From positions 1,765,501 to 1,829,500 of the forward strand of contig NZ_CP158299.1 of NCBI RefSeq assembly GCF_040256395.1: 64,000 bases of DNA, written 5' to 3'. Both the position numbers and the translations under genes were made by a program. This document shows, piece by piece, positions 45,901 to 55,986 of this stretch (position 1 is its first letter; each line of letters starts with the position of its first letter). Under the pieces are notes generated by a model. That model was not told where the DNA came from. It searched no databases and was given only the letters and a program-made list of their open reading frames with translations. The stretch is from Deinococcus sonorensis KR-87. GTDB taxonomy: Bacteria > Deinococcota > Deinococci > Deinococcales > Deinococcaceae.

Positions 45901-48900
45901 GCCGGGCGCCGCCGTGCCGCTGGCCTGCCACCCGCCACGTCGCAGCTCCAGCTGCGCCTGCGGTTGCCCCACCTGACCCGACAGCTGCACTGCCAGCGAT
46001 CCTTCCGGGCGCGTCAGGCTGGCCTGACCGCTCCAGAGGTTCTTCTGCAGGTTCAGGTTCAGCACGCCGCTGGCCCGGGCCCCCGGGCCGTCGGTGAGGC
46101 GCAGCTGCACGCCCAGTGGGGAGGCGGCCATCCGGACCCCGGCCCCCACCAGTCCCAGCGAGCCGCTCAGCTGCGGCTGCACGATGGCGCCGTCCAGCTT
46201 CAGGCGGGCCGGCTCGGTCAGCACGCCCGCCGGCCCGCCCGAGACGTTCAGCTGTCCGGTCCAGCCGTTGTGCAGGCTGCCGGTGCTGTTCAGGTCGGCG
46301 GTGAAGCCGGCCACCGTGCCGGTGCCGCTCAGCGCGATGCTGCCGCCCGCGTACGCGGCCTTCAGGCTGGCCTGGACCCCGCTGCCGTTCAGCTGCACCG
46401 TGCCGCTGCCGGTGCCGCTGAGGGTCACGCGGCCGCTGGCCTGGGCGCTCACGCCCGGCAGCTGGGCGGCGAGACCGTTCAGGGTCAGTTGCTGGCGCTG
46501 CAGCTGCCCGACCGTCTGCCCACCCTGCGTCAGCGTGCCGTTCAAGGTGGTGGCGGTGCCGCTGAGGCTCAGGCCCAGTCCGCTCACGCGAACGCCGGAC
46601 CGCTCCGCCTGCGCCACGCGGCCCTGCACGCTCAGCAGCGGGTTCAGCAGCGGCCCGCTGGCCGTCAGGTCCAGGCTGGCCTCCCCGGTCGCGCCGAGCA
46701 GCGGGAGCGGCGTCAGGTGCAGCCGCCCACTGACGCTGGGGTTCAGGCCGGTGAGGGTCAGCTGACCGTTGCCCAGCGTGCCGGCGTCGAGCGTGTAGCC
46801 GCCCAGGCCGTCGCCGTCCAGCTGCAGCGGGTCCGGCAGGGCGGCCAGCTGAGCGGTGGCGCGGCCCTTCAGCGCGGGCCACCGCCCGGCCAGATCCAGC
46901 CGCACCGTGTTCTGGCCCTGCGCGGCGGTGCCGGTGAGCCGCAGGTCGGCGTAGGGGGCCTGCAGGCTCAGGTGGCGCGCCTCCAGCATCAGGCGGCCGG
47001 CGTAGTCGCCGCGCAGGTCGGCGCCGGCGTTCAGGATCGGATCACGGGCCGGGCCGTTCAGGTGAACGGTGGCGCGCACCTCTGGCCGTGCCAGCGTGAA
47101 AGTGCCGGCCAGGATGGGATTCTGGGCCGGGCCGCTCAGCTGCAGGGTGCCGTCTGCCGCGTCCAGGCCCAGCCGTTCCAGCCCCTGTCCCTGTAATCCG
47201 GCCACCGCCACCTTCAGGCCGGCCGGCAGCTGCCCGCTCGCCACGACGGTGCCGCCCAGCAGGGTACCCTGCAGGTCCGCCTGCAAGGTGTCCGGGGTGT
47301 AACTGCCGGAGCCGCTCAGGCTGAAGTCGCCCAGCTGCGTCTGCACGCCGCTGAGGTTCAGGCCACTCAGCTGCAGCCGGCTCAGACCGCCGGAGGTGGT
47401 GCCGCTCGCGCTGGCCTGACCGCTCAGCCGCAGGGACGACACGCCCGCCGAGGTCGGCAGCAGCCGCGCCAGCGTCACCGGCTGGCTGTTCAGCGTGGCC
47501 AGCACCTGACCGTCCTGCAGTCGGGCGTCGGCCTGCAGGCGCGCGCCGTGCAGCGCCAGCGTGGCGTTGCCGCCCTGGACGCTGGCCGTTAGATTGCCGC
47601 TCAGATCGCCCGCCGCGTCGGTCAGCTGGCCGTTCAGCTGGGCGCTCAGCCGCTGCCAGCTGGTCCCGCCCAGTTCGGCGGTGCTGGTCAGCTGGAGCTG
47701 CGAGGGGCGTCCCCACAGCGCGCCCAGGTCCAGCCGCTGCAGGCTCACGCTGCCGCCGGGCCGGTAGGGGAGGTCGGCCGGCAGGGTCGCGGTCAGGCGC
47801 GCCACGCCCAGGCTGGCCTGGGCCTGCAGCACGCCGTTGCCGCGCAGCTCGGCGCTGAGCGGCTGGCCGGCGGCCTCCCCACCCACCTTCAGCAGACCCA
47901 GCCAGCCGGCGGTGGTGCTCCAGCCGGTCAGGCCCTGCAACTGGAGGGTGGTGGCTCCACTGTGGTAGGGGGCGTTCACGGTAAAGCGGGCCTGCATCAG
48001 CCCGGCCGGAGCGCTGCCGCCCAGCACGCCTCGGGCACTGCCGGCCAGCCGCTCGCCGGTGGCCGTCACGCGCCAGTCGCGGCCCAGCAGCCGGGCGGTC
48101 AGGGTGCTGCCCGCCGCGTCCAGTCCCTGCGGGCCGCCGGTGGTCCGGCCGTTCAGCCGCACGTCCGGCTTGGTGTAGCCGCCCCCCACGCTGAGGGCGT
48201 AGCGGCCCGGCAGATACTCGGTGACGGTGGCGGCGCCGCTCAGCCGCAGCGCCGGGTACACCTGCCCGGACAGCTGGGCCTTCAGCTGGCTCACGGCGGC
48301 GGTGGCGCCCAGCAGCGTCAGGGCGCCGCTCCGGTAGCGGGCCGGCAGGGTGAACTCCACCCCGGCGACGCGTCCGGCCGCGTTGAGGCTCAGGTCGTCG
48401 AGCGGGCCGTTCAGGGTGCCGCTCAGCTGGCCGGCGGTCCCGGTCAGGGCCGTCAGGTCGGCGCTGCTGAAGCTGCCGCTCAGCCGCCAGCCGGCCTGAT
48501 CCTGGGCCAGCAGATTGAGGCTCAGGCCCGCCACCGTGCCGGTCAGGCTCGCCTGGGCCGGCTTCAGTCCGGCGGTCCCGGTCAGGGCCACCGCCCGGCC
48601 CTGGTACGCGCCGTTCACGGCCAGGTTCAGCTGCTGGCGCACGTCGCCGCGCAGCGTGGCGCTCAGGTCATCCAGCGTGAGGCGGGCGTCGGCGCGCGGG
48701 TACAGCGGACCGCGCAGGGTCAGCGCCTGCCCGCCCAGCGTGCTGTTCAGGTCGGCGCTCAGCTGACCCCCGCTCAGCCGCACCTGACCGCGTGCGGTCT
48801 GGCCGCTGCTGGTCAGGTTCACGGTGGCCGCGCCGCTGGCCCGCTGCAGCTGCAGATCCGGCAGCGTCAGGTCCAGCCGGAGCTGCCCGCTGGCGGCCAG

Positions 48901-51900
48901 CACCGGCTTCAGGGCGTGGGCGTCCAGGGTGGCCTGCCGGACGCTCAGGGTGCCGTCCTGGTACTGCACCGGAATGCGGCTGCCCGGATGGGTCAGCACG
49001 CCGGAGACGTTCAGGCCACTGGTCCAGCTGGCCGCCGCACTCAGCCCCAGCGGCTCGTCCAGATAGCGGGCACCGCTCAGGCTCAGGTCGGCGCTCTGGG
49101 GGTGCAGCGTCGCCTGCAGCCGCCCCAGCCGGGCCACGTCCTGCAGCTGGGCCGGCAGCAGGGTCCGGAGAGGGGAGAGGTCCGCCTGTAGTTGGCCGCC
49201 CAGCGCGGGCAGCAGCGTGACCTGACCGCTGACGGGGCCGCTGGGGCGGGCGCTCAGGGTGGAGCCCGCGCCGATCAGGCGCAGCTGCCCGGTCTGACCA
49301 GAGAGCTGGTAGCCAACGCGCGCCGACCCGTTCCACTGCCCGCCCGCGTAGCCGAGCCCGCCCACCTGCACCGCCAGCGGCGTGATGGATGCCTGCAGCG
49401 GGTAGGTCTGGGCCGGCAGCGTGGCCACGCCCGCGCTCTGCCGCTTGAGCGTGACCGAGCCGGTCAGCCGGGCCGCGTCCCCGTTGGCCCGGGCGCTCAG
49501 CAGCGGCCCGTCCACGCTCAGCGTCAGGCCGGACACTTGCGCCGGCAGCCGCAGCCGGCCACTGGCCCGCACGGTGTGGCCGGCCAGGGTACCGCGCGCC
49601 GAAATCTGGCCGTTGACGGCCTGCACGGTCAGCGGCCCCGCGGTCAGCGTGCCGCTCGGCAGGCCGTTGCGGGCCGTCAGGGTGCCGCTGAGCGTCTGCC
49701 CGGCCACCGTGAGCTGCCCCGCCTGCACCGTCAGGTTGTCCAGGCCGTTCAGGCGCACGGTGGCGCTGCCGCCCGCTGCGTCCGACAGCTGCAGGGTGCC
49801 GTGCGGCCGGGTGCCCTGGCCCTGAATCCGGCCCTGCAGGTACAGTCCGGCCAGCGGGCCGCGCACCGTGAGGTCGTAGCGCTGGTCCGGCGCGCTGACG
49901 GTGCCGCTGGCCCTCAGGCCGCCCGGCCCGGTCAGGCGGGTGGCCAGGGCGGTCCAGGGGCCGTTCACCTGCACCGCGTACGGCCCCAGCGCGCCGCGCG
50001 CGCTCACCTGCCCCTGGAAGCCGGGCGCGTACTGGGCATTCACGGTCAGCTGGCCGGACTGACCGTAGCCGCTGACCGGCTGGGTGCCCTGCACCCGGAC
50101 GCGGCCCTGGTCATAGCTGAGCTGCAGGCCGCCGAAGGTGCCGCGAATGGCGGGGCCGGGCGTCAGCGTGCCCTGCAGGCTCAGCGCCTGGCCCGGCACC
50201 GTCAGCCCTGCGACCGTGATCGGCTGGGTCTGCCCGTTGACGCTGGCCTGCAGCTGCCCATACGGGCCGTACACGTGCGCCTGCAGCGTCTGGCCCTGAT
50301 ACGTGACCGGGCCGCGCAGGTCCAGGGCCGGGTTCAGCTGACCGCGCAGCGTGGCGACGGCGCCAGCGGCGCTCAGCCGCAGGTCGCTGCTCAGGACACC
50401 GGCCTGACGCGTCAGCGTGCCGCTGATGTCCGCTCCGAAGCCGCTGGCGTTCACGTCCGCGCGGCCCCCCTGGCCCCGGAAGTTCAGCCGGGCGGTGCCG
50501 CGCAGGTCGCCGCCCACCAGCGGCCGCAGCGAGGCGAGGTTCACCCCGCCCGTCACGGTCCAGTCCTGGCCCTGCAGGGTGCCCTGGGCCGTCTGCCCGG
50601 CCGTGCTGAGCGAGAAGCGCACCCCGTCGTTCAGGTCCACGCTGCCCCGGATGTCGGTGCCGACCACCTGCGCGGTGGTGGCGTAGCCGGGGGCCAGCCG
50701 GGTGGTGGCCTGCACCCGGACGCCGTTCTGCACCGCCTCGATCGCCACCCGGTCGCCCAGCCCGCGCGCGGTGATGCGTCCGCTGCGACTGGTGGCCGTC
50801 ACGGTGCCGGTGGCCTTCAACGCCGTGGTGAGCGCCAGCTGACCGCGCAGGTCAAAGCCGCTGGCGCTCAGGCCGCTGCTCTTCAGGGTGAAGGTATCGC
50901 CCTGCCAGCCGAACTGCCCGCCCGCAAAGGTCCACTCGGCCTGCCGCCGGCTCCAGTTGAGCGCGATGGGGCCGCTGGGCGTCTGGTCCAGCAGCGGCAC
51001 CTGGGCGCTCAGCGTGCCGGTGAGGCGGCTGTCCGGCACCTGCAGCTGTCCGGAGCCGCTCAGCGACACGCCCGCCGTGCTCAGGCCACGGGCCTGCCAG
51101 CGGCCACGCAGCTGCCGGTCCAGGTTCAGCTGCACCGCGCCCAGGTCGGCGCTCAGGCCGGAGCGGTCGTACCGTCCGCTGCCGGCCAGGGCAAAGGGCC
51201 CGGCCTGGCCGTCCTGAACCTGCAGCCGCAGGTCGTTGACGGTGCCGCTGGCGGTCAGGTGGCCGCGCACGCTGTAGAGGTCCGGCGTCAGGTCCAGCGA
51301 CACGGCGCGGCTGCTCAGGCCGTACTGCCCCTGCACCGGCCCGCCCAGCCCCTGGCCCCGAAAGGCGATGACGTTGTCGGCATCGATGTCGGCGGCCAGC
51401 GCAAGCGGCTTGCTGAGCAGCTCGCCGGTCCAGCGCAGCTGACCCGACTGGTTAAAGTTCCAGACCCCGCTCAGCGTCTGCTGGCCCTGGAAGCTGGTGC
51501 GGGTCTGGAAGCTCAGGGCGTTGCGCTCTTCACCGTGTTTGTTCAGGAACACGTAGTCGGCCTTCAGCCCCTGGTACGGCAGGACGCTGAACTGGCCTTC
51601 CGGACTGCTCACCGAGGCGTCCACCCGCACGTCACTCCAGCCCTGGGCCCGGGCCTGGAGCAGCAGCTGTCCCTTGCCCGTCTGTCCCAGCGCCTGGGCC
51701 AGCGCGTCCAGCTGAGGCCTGGCCTGCGCCGTCAGTTCCCAGTGGCGCGCGTCAAGATCCAGCCCGCCCTGCGCCGACACCGGGCCGTTCCAGCTCCGGC
51801 CGTTCAATTGGACCGTGAGCTTCGAGCCGCGCTGCGTGGCCTGCCCGGACAGGTCCGTGACCGTCACGAACCCGGCCTGCGGCACCCGCAGCGAGCCGCC

Positions 51901-52587
51901 GTTCAGTTTCAGGTCGCCGCGCACCGCTCCCTGACCGAAGGTGTACTGCCCCCGGATGTGGCCGCTCTGTACCGCGCCGCCCTCCCGGTTATGCCAGTAG
52001 GCGTTCAGAAGGGTGGCGTCGGCGTCCAGGGTGGCGGTGCCCTGCAGCTGACCCTGCACCACCCGGTAGCGCGCCACGGCGTTCAGCGCGCCGTCGTCGG
52101 TGGTGCCGCGCAGCTCCAGGCCATCCATCCCGTTCTGGGCGGCCAGCGACCGGCCGGTCCAGTGCCCGTTCGGCACGTTGTACCCCTGACCGTTCACATT
52201 CAGCTGCACGTTCTGAAGGTCGAGGCGGCCCGGCAGCAGGGTCAGGCCGCCGCCCCCGCCTCCACCCTGCGGACGCAGCAGCTCGCTGAGCCGCAGATCA
52301 ACGGTGGCGTCGTGCAGGGTGAGGTCCACTCGGGCGGTGCGGAGGAACGGATTCAGACTCGCCAGATGCAGCCGCCCCAGGTCCGCCCTGGCCTGGGTGC
52401 CCGGGCCACGGACCGTCACGCCACGGAGCACCGGCGCCCACAGCGGGCCGCCCACCGAGCGGGCCTGCACCGTCCAGTCGCCGCCGATGCGGGACAGCAG
52501 CGCCTGACCGAACAGCGAGGGGCCGAACAGGGAAAGCAGAACCACCAGGGCCGCGAGGGCGAAAAAGACGATGCGGCGCGGGTTCAC
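42907..52587 (-). CDS. Giant TamB/AsmA-like translocation and assembly module protein
   Basis: A 3,226-residue protein, over twice the length of E. coli TamB. One N-terminal helix (IVFFALAALVVLLSLFGPSL) anchors it; almost all of the rest is repeated beta strands rich in Gly, Thr and Gln (GxL, GTLNG, LSGSG), as in bridge-like lipid-transfer grooves. The last ~500 residues fit the TamB/DUF490 domain: RVDETLARAELGGALTLSGS, LSGDIHALRGSVDLRDNEF, GQGLIDATYTTPDNRLTFKA, ending VSFGYVYRW. It probably links inner membrane to the outer envelope for lipid or outer-membrane-protein traffic. TAGACT (52599-52594) lies 6 nt before GTG 52587, so I prefer this to the GTG two codons earlier. Confidence 0.9.
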   Translation of the reverse strand: MNPRRIVFFALAALVVLLSLFGPSLFGQALLSRIGGDWTVQARSVGGPLWAPVLRGVTVRGPGTQARADLGRLHLASLNPFLRTARVDLTLHDATVDLRLSELLRPQGGGGGGGLTLLPGRLDLQNVQLNVNGQGYNVPNGHWTGRSLAAQNGMDGLELRGTTDDGALNAVARYRVVQGQLQGTATLDADATLLNAYWHNREGGAVQSGHIRGQYTFGQGAVRGDLKLNGGSLRVPQAGFVTVTDLSGQATQRGSKLTVQLNGRSWNGPVSAQGGLDLDARHWELTAQARPQLDALAQALGQTGKGQLLLQARAQGWSDVRVDASVSSPEGQFSVLPYQGLKADYVFLNKHGEERNALSFQTRTSFQGQQTLSGVWNFNQSGQLRWTGELLSKPLALAADIDADNVIAFRGQGLGGPVQGQYGLSSRAVSLDLTPDLYSVRGHLTASGTVNDLRLQVQDGQAGPFALAGSGRYDRSGLSADLGAVQLNLDRQLRGRWQARGLSTAGVSLSGSGQLQVPDSRLTGTLSAQVPLLDQTPSGPIALNWSRRQAEWTFAGGQFGWQGDTFTLKSSGLSASGFDLRGQLALTTALKATGTVTATSRSGRITARGLGDRVAIEAVQNGVRVQATTRLAPGYATTAQVVGTDIRGSVDLNDGVRFSLSTAGQTAQGTLQGQDWTVTGGVNLASLRPLVGGDLRGTARLNFRGQGGRADVNASGFGADISGTLTRQAGVLSSDLRLSAAGAVATLRGQLNPALDLRGPVTYQGQTLQAHVYGPYGQLQASVNGQTQPITVAGLTVPGQALSLQGTLTPGPAIRGTFGGLQLSYDQGRVRVQGTQPVSGYGQSGQLTVNAQYAPGFQGQVSARGALGPYAVQVNGPWTALATRLTGPGGLRASGTVSAPDQRYDLTVRGPLAGLYLQGRIQGQGTRPHGTLQLSDAAGGSATVRLNGLDNLTVQAGQLTVAGQTLSGTLTARNGLPSGTLTAGPLTVQAVNGQISARGTLAGHTVRASGRLRLPAQVSGLTLSVDGPLLSARANGDAARLTGSVTLKRQSAGVATLPAQTYPLQASITPLAVQVGGLGYAGGQWNGSARVGYQLSGQTGQLRLIGAGSTLSARPSGPVSGQVTLLPALGGQLQADLSPLRTLLPAQLQDVARLGRLQATLHPQSADLSLSGARYLDEPLGLSAAASWTSGLNVSGVLTHPGSRIPVQYQDGTLSVRQATLDAHALKPVLAASGQLRLDLTLPDLQLQRASGAATVNLTSSGQTARGQVRLSGGQLSADLNSTLGGQALTLRGPLYPRADARLTLDDLSATLRGDVRQQLNLAVNGAYQGRAVALTGTAGLKPAQASLTGTVAGLSLNLLAQDQAGWRLSGSFSSADLTALTGTAGQLSGTLNGPLDDLSLNAAGRVAGVEFTLPARYRSGALTLLGATAAVSQLKAQLSGQVYPALRLSGAATVTEYLPGRYALSVGGGYTKPDVRLNGRTTGGPQGLDAAGSTLTARLLGRDWRVTATGERLAGSARGVLGGSAPAGLMQARFTVNAPYHSGATTLQLQGLTGWSTTAGWLGLLKVGGEAAGQPLSAELRGNGVLQAQASLGVARLTATLPADLPYRPGGSVSLQRLDLGALWGRPSQLQLTSTAELGGTSWQRLSAQLNGQLTDAAGDLSGNLTASVQGGNATLALHGARLQADARLQDGQVLATLNSQPVTLARLLPTSAGVSSLRLSGQASASGTTSGGLSRLQLSGLNLSGVQTQLGDFSLSGSGSYTPDTLQADLQGTLLGGTVVASGQLPAGLKVAVAGLQGQGLERLGLDAADGTLQLSGPAQNPILAGTFTLARPEVRATVHLNGPARDPILNAGADLRGDYAGRLMLEARHLSLQAPYADLRLTGTAAQGQNTVRLDLAGRWPALKGRATAQLAALPDPLQLDGDGLGGYTLDAGTLGNGQLTLTGLNPSVSGRLHLTPLPLLGATGEASLDLTASGPLLNPLLSVQGRVAQAERSGVRVSGLGLSLSGTATTLNGTLTQGGQTVGQLQRQQLTLNGLAAQLPGVSAQASGRVTLSGTGSGTVQLNGSGVQASLKAAYAGGSIALSGTGTVAGFTADLNSTGSLHNGWTGQLNVSGGPAGVLTEPARLKLDGAIVQPQLSGSLGLVGAGVRMAASPLGVQLRLTDGPGARASGVLNLNLQKNLWSGQASLTRPEGSLAVQLSGQVGQPQAQLELRRGGWQASGTAAPGGVDLNVTDGLTAGRVRWNGSQLGVNLPGLQLDRLQLADLAGRLTASGTVNTRTLDGALSLQLQDGRSGYTLPVVNLPVEGSLTGSVQLSAGRVRAEAALQAPYGSVTFNANQGETRTTGALSARLTQGQGTLNADARLDADGLTGGVTVQQFPLTVAGLSPTLDGTVSLDGQRFVLNASATTSTAGGETGVDLSGSGGLADLLPQLTSLGGVQPTGEGYAVRASLGGLELSGLKVAPYLKGAVSGEASISDGGGTFVLRSGALTVGNTTLAARVEGTQVGGDWRLRGSLGSTQAATSTLVGALSGGVVSGTVQMRGLPADALIAAFSGPLPGQGLLTGIVRFRAPMSDPLSGDATVVAERLSVTGGMLDTQSQKPLTQTLTGSGVIRYANRELTSVDLHLSGAGRWDVTGAYTHRAVGVTANFQNTTFTPVLSLIPGIREQAPSLQGSLTVQVGGSYERPVGRLNASNLQGSVSGLSVQVPTLNAQLLDTGAFSADGRVLTGGTFGANGSITARGTLASLKLSGLTATYQGLLVPPSLGRIDNLSATLSQTADGYAVRAQAIGGSNVGSAVVSGELSPAINLSLTTRNFNLPVSLIFARESRINADLKVVQQGEASDAPINVSGQVTLGSLLLGQAAPGSGSGPSVLPAPGQSSGAAAAGSATGDVNYVSPLPEELTVFPETEAQQAASRAASPLLARLHFLNIPLRAPNGIRVDETLARAELGGALTLSGSGADPRLSGDIHALRGSVDLRDNEFALNTATATFDGTGVYPVLAVNATGDVPLNTGGLIGVQLTLDGRFVRQSGGASTLTLETHLTCTRNCTNAGSDYSANNPAAEAQLYALVALGTPDLTTLPSNLGNLGTSAIRTALNVFVLGEFQRNVAQALGLDVFRISADLPGENGSTTFGAKLTVGSYLTRQLYLQYQVDLTGQGLIDATYTTPDNRLTFKASTPIQGLNLTSLQPSFSAAYNVTGRSSVQIGVQSGNSTRVSFGYVYRW

Positions 52588-52593
52588 CGCCAC

Positions 52594-52714
52594 AGTCTAA
52601 CGGGTGCCGGATGAGCCGCCTATTGAGAGGTCTTGGGCGCAGTGGAGGAGGGTCCAACGCACAGCTGTGCGATTCCTAAGATTCAAGAGGCGGCCCGCAT
52701 GCCTCTGCTACACT
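52594..52714. promoter_or_regulatory. Divergent tamB / acyP promoters with a 14-bp palindrome
   Basis: TAGACT (52599-52594, minus) serves tamB, TACACT (52709-52714, plus) lies 7 nt before acyP. Between them is a perfect palindrome CGCACAGCTGTGCG (52658-52671), a candidate regulator site for one or both genes. Confidence 0.55.
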
Positions 52715-52721
52715 CCACCCC

Positions 52722-52985
52722 ATGCGACTGACGGCCCTGATTTCCGGCAAGGTGCAGGGGGTGGGCTACCGCCGCTACGTGCAGGTCAAGGCCCGCGACC
52801 TGGGACTGGCCGGCAGCGCCGAGAACCTGCTGGACGGCCGGGTGGAGGTGGTGGCCGAGGGGCCACAGCCGGAGTTGGACCGGCTGCTGCACTGGCTGCG
52901 GCGCGGTCCGGCGCACGCCCAGGTGACGCAGGTGGACGTGCAGTGGGCCGAGGGCACTGGCCTGCGCGAATTTCACATCATCTGA
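52722..52985 (+). CDS. acyP: Acylphosphatase
   Basis: An 87-residue ferredoxin-like enzyme that hydrolyses acyl phosphates such as carbamoyl phosphate. [20 protein letters not shown] gives the phosphate-binding loop and catalytic Arg; [17 protein letters not shown] has the catalytic Asn. Length is typical. The gene is leaderless and divergent from tamB. A weak hairpin near 53001-53024 precedes the metX promoter. Confidence 0.94.
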   Translation: MRLTALISGKVQGVGYRRYVQVKARDLGLAGSAENLLDGRVEVVAEGPQPELDRLLHWLRRGPAHAQVTQVDVQWAEGTGLREFHII

Positions 52986-53024
52986 GAGGCGGGCCGGCGT
53001 GGGACCCCCACACGCTGGGGTCTC

Positions 53025-53053
53025 TTGACCTGGTACGCCCGGCCCACTACCCT
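53025..53053 (+). promoter_or_regulatory. Promoter of the SAM riboswitch / metX transcript
   Basis: TTGACC (53025-53030), 17-bp spacer, TACCCT (53048-53053). Transcription should begin near 53060, just before the aptamer. Confidence 0.75.
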
Positions 53054-53076
53054 GTAAAGGTCAGCGCTGCCTGACA

Positions 53077-53202
53077 CCTTTATCCAGAGCGCCCGAGAGA
53101 CCTGGCTCAACGACGGCGCAGCAACCCGCCCTCATCACGGCATGGTGCTCAATTCCAGCCCGCATCCGGGTCAACGATGACCGCCCGCGGGGCCGATAAG
53201 GG
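53077..53202 (+). ncRNA. SAM-I (S-box) riboswitch aptamer
   Basis: P1 is CCTTTATC (53077-53084) with GATAAGGG (53195-53202). Inside are the S-box hallmarks: ATCCAGAG, the GAGAGACCTGGC segment and GCGCAGCAACC, in order. It binds S-adenosylmethionine and shuts off methionine synthesis genes; metX lies 95 nt downstream, which agrees. A short stem formed by AAAGGTCAG/CTGACACCTTT just upstream shares bases with P1 and could compete with it. Confidence 0.9.
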
Positions 53203-53224
53203 AAGGGTCTCAGCGAATTGTTCG

Positions 53225-53290
53225 TTCCCCTTCTCCGCCACACACGTGAGAGGGGGAATGCTGTATCGGCCTTCCCCGCCTGCCGGAAGG
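53225..53290 (+). promoter_or_regulatory. Riboswitch expression platform with SD-sequestering hairpin
   Basis: TTCCCCTTCTC (53225-53235) pairs with GAGAGGGGGAA (53248-53258) without a real T-run. CCTTCC (53270-53275) pairs with GGAAGG (53285-53290), the ribosome site of metX 7 nt before the ATG. This points to translational rather than purely transcriptional control. Confidence 0.55.
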
Positions 53291-53297
53291 AAGTGCC

Positions 53298-54305
53298 ATG
53301 ACCACCTTTGTCCCCGAAGCCGCCCCCTACGTACCGTCTGCCGCCGAAGCGGCCCCGGAGCGCTGTTCCGGCACCCGTCGCACCGTCACCCTGTTCCGGA
53401 ACGAGCCGCTGCTGCTGGACTGCGGGCGGCCAGTGTCGCACGTGCGGGTGACTTATCACACCTACGGCGCGCCGGCCCCGGAGGCGCTGCTGGTCACGCA
53501 CGCCCTGACCGGCACCAGCGCCGTGCACGAGTGGTGGCCCTCTCTCTTCGGGCCCGGCAAGGCGCTGGACCCGCAGCGGCACTACATCGTGTGCAGCAAC
53601 GTGCTGGGCGGCTGCGCAGGCAGCACCGGGCCGCTGGAACTGGACGGCGCGCCGCTCACGCTGCGCGATATGGTGGCGGTGCAGCGCGAACTGCTGCGTC
53701 ACCTGGGGGTGCAGCGTGCGGCGGTGGTGGGCGGCAGCATGGGCGGCATGCAGGTGTACGAGTGGCTGCGCAGCTACCCGGATTTAGTGACGCGGGCCGT
53801 CATCATCGGGGCGCCGGCCCGCCACTCCCCGTGGGCCATCGGGCTCAACACGGCCGCCCGCAACGCCATCCTGAGCGCGCCCGGCGGCGCGGGGCTGCAG
53901 GTGGCGCGTCAGATCGCCATGCTCAGCTACCGCAGCCCCGAGAGCTTCGCGGCCACCCAGAGCGGCGACAGCCCCCGGCAGCCGGGCACGCCGGCCATCA
54001 GCACGTACCTGGAGTACCAGGGCCGCAAGCTGGAGTCGCGGTTCTGCGAGCACAGTTACCTGGCCCTGACCAGCGCCATGGACCGCTTTCAGCTCTCGGA
54101 CCTGGACCTGCAGGCGATCCGCACCCCGGTGCTGGTGGTGGGCATCAGCAGCGACGTGCTGTACCCGGCCAGCGAGGTGCAGGCCGGCGCCGCCCAGCTG
54201 CCGTGCGCCGAGTACTGGGAGCTGTCCAGCCCGCACGGCCACGACGCCTTTCTGATGGATGCCGACGCGCTGGAGCCGAAGGTTCGCGCGTTTCTGAGCA
54301 GCTGA
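53298..54305 (+). CDS. metX: Homoserine O-acetyltransferase
   Basis: A 335-residue alpha/beta hydrolase that acetylates homoserine for methionine synthesis. [12 protein letters not shown] oxyanion region, GGCAGSTGP, nucleophile serine in [15 protein letters not shown] (about 141-155), [15 protein letters not shown], acid residue in [11 protein letters not shown] and histidine in HGHDAFLMD. Some family members are succinyltransferases, and the sequence alone does not settle the acyl donor. Placed under a SAM riboswitch, as expected for this pathway. Confidence 0.93.
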   Translation: MTTFVPEAAPYVPSAAEAAPERCSGTRRTVTLFRNEPLLLDCGRPVSHVRVTYHTYGAPAPEALLVTHALTGTSAVHEWWPSLFGPGKALDPQRHYIVCSNVLGGCAGSTGPLELDGAPLTLRDMVAVQRELLRHLGVQRAAVVGGSMGGMQVYEWLRSYPDLVTRAVIIGAPARHSPWAIGLNTAARNAILSAPGGAGLQVARQIAMLSYRSPESFAATQSGDSPRQPGTPAISTYLEYQGRKLESRFCEHSYLALTSAMDRFQLSDLDLQAIRTPVLVVGISSDVLYPASEVQAGAAQLPCAEYWELSSPHGHDAFLMDADALEPKVRAFLSS

Positions 54306-54314
54306 GCGGTCCGC

Positions 54315-54536
54315 TCACGGCCTGAGCGAGAGGTGCCGTGCGGCCAGCGCCTCCCGGAGCAGGCCCAGGGCTTTCGGACCGAAGCCATGCAGGCGCAGGA
54401 GGTCCTCGGCCGTCCAGGCGGTGAGGTCCGTCAGGCGGGTGATCCCGGCGCCGGTCAGTGCCCGCAGCGCCGGCCGACCGATGGCCGCAGGAAGATCCGA
54501 CGACGGACGGGAGTCATCTGCCCGGTGCTGTTCCAT
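54315..54536 (-). CDS. Helix-hairpin-helix (RNAP alpha CTD-like) small protein
   Basis: A 73-residue protein. LPAAIGRPALRALTGAGITR then LTDLTAWTAEDLLRLHGFGP and KALGLLREAL make two HhH units as in the alpha C-terminal domain of RNA polymerase; both contact the DNA backbone in known cases. GGAGGG lies a few bases before ATG 54536. It is 40 nt downstream of glnA on the same strand and may be cotranscribed; function unknown. Confidence 0.78.
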   Translation of the reverse strand: MEQHRADDSRPSSDLPAAIGRPALRALTGAGITRLTDLTAWTAEDLLRLHGFGPKALGLLREALAARHLSLRP

Positions 54537-54576
54537 GGGCCCTCCTTCACTGTGGCGAATCAACGTGCTCCGTGCG

Positions 54577-55986
<1,410 letters not shown>

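Noticed and set aside
49192..52614. An open frame of about 1,140 codons on the plus strand opposite tamB, and others of 600-700 codons (42667-44703, 45796-47196)
   Set aside because: They are antisense shadows of the high-G+C tamB gene: composition is Gln/Arg/Ala/Gly-rich without motifs, while the minus frame has a membrane anchor, beta repeats and a TamB domain.
53177..54325. A 382-codon frame overlapping metX in another phase
   Set aside because: Arg/Gly/Ala-rich shadow running through the riboswitch; metX itself has the complete catalytic triad.
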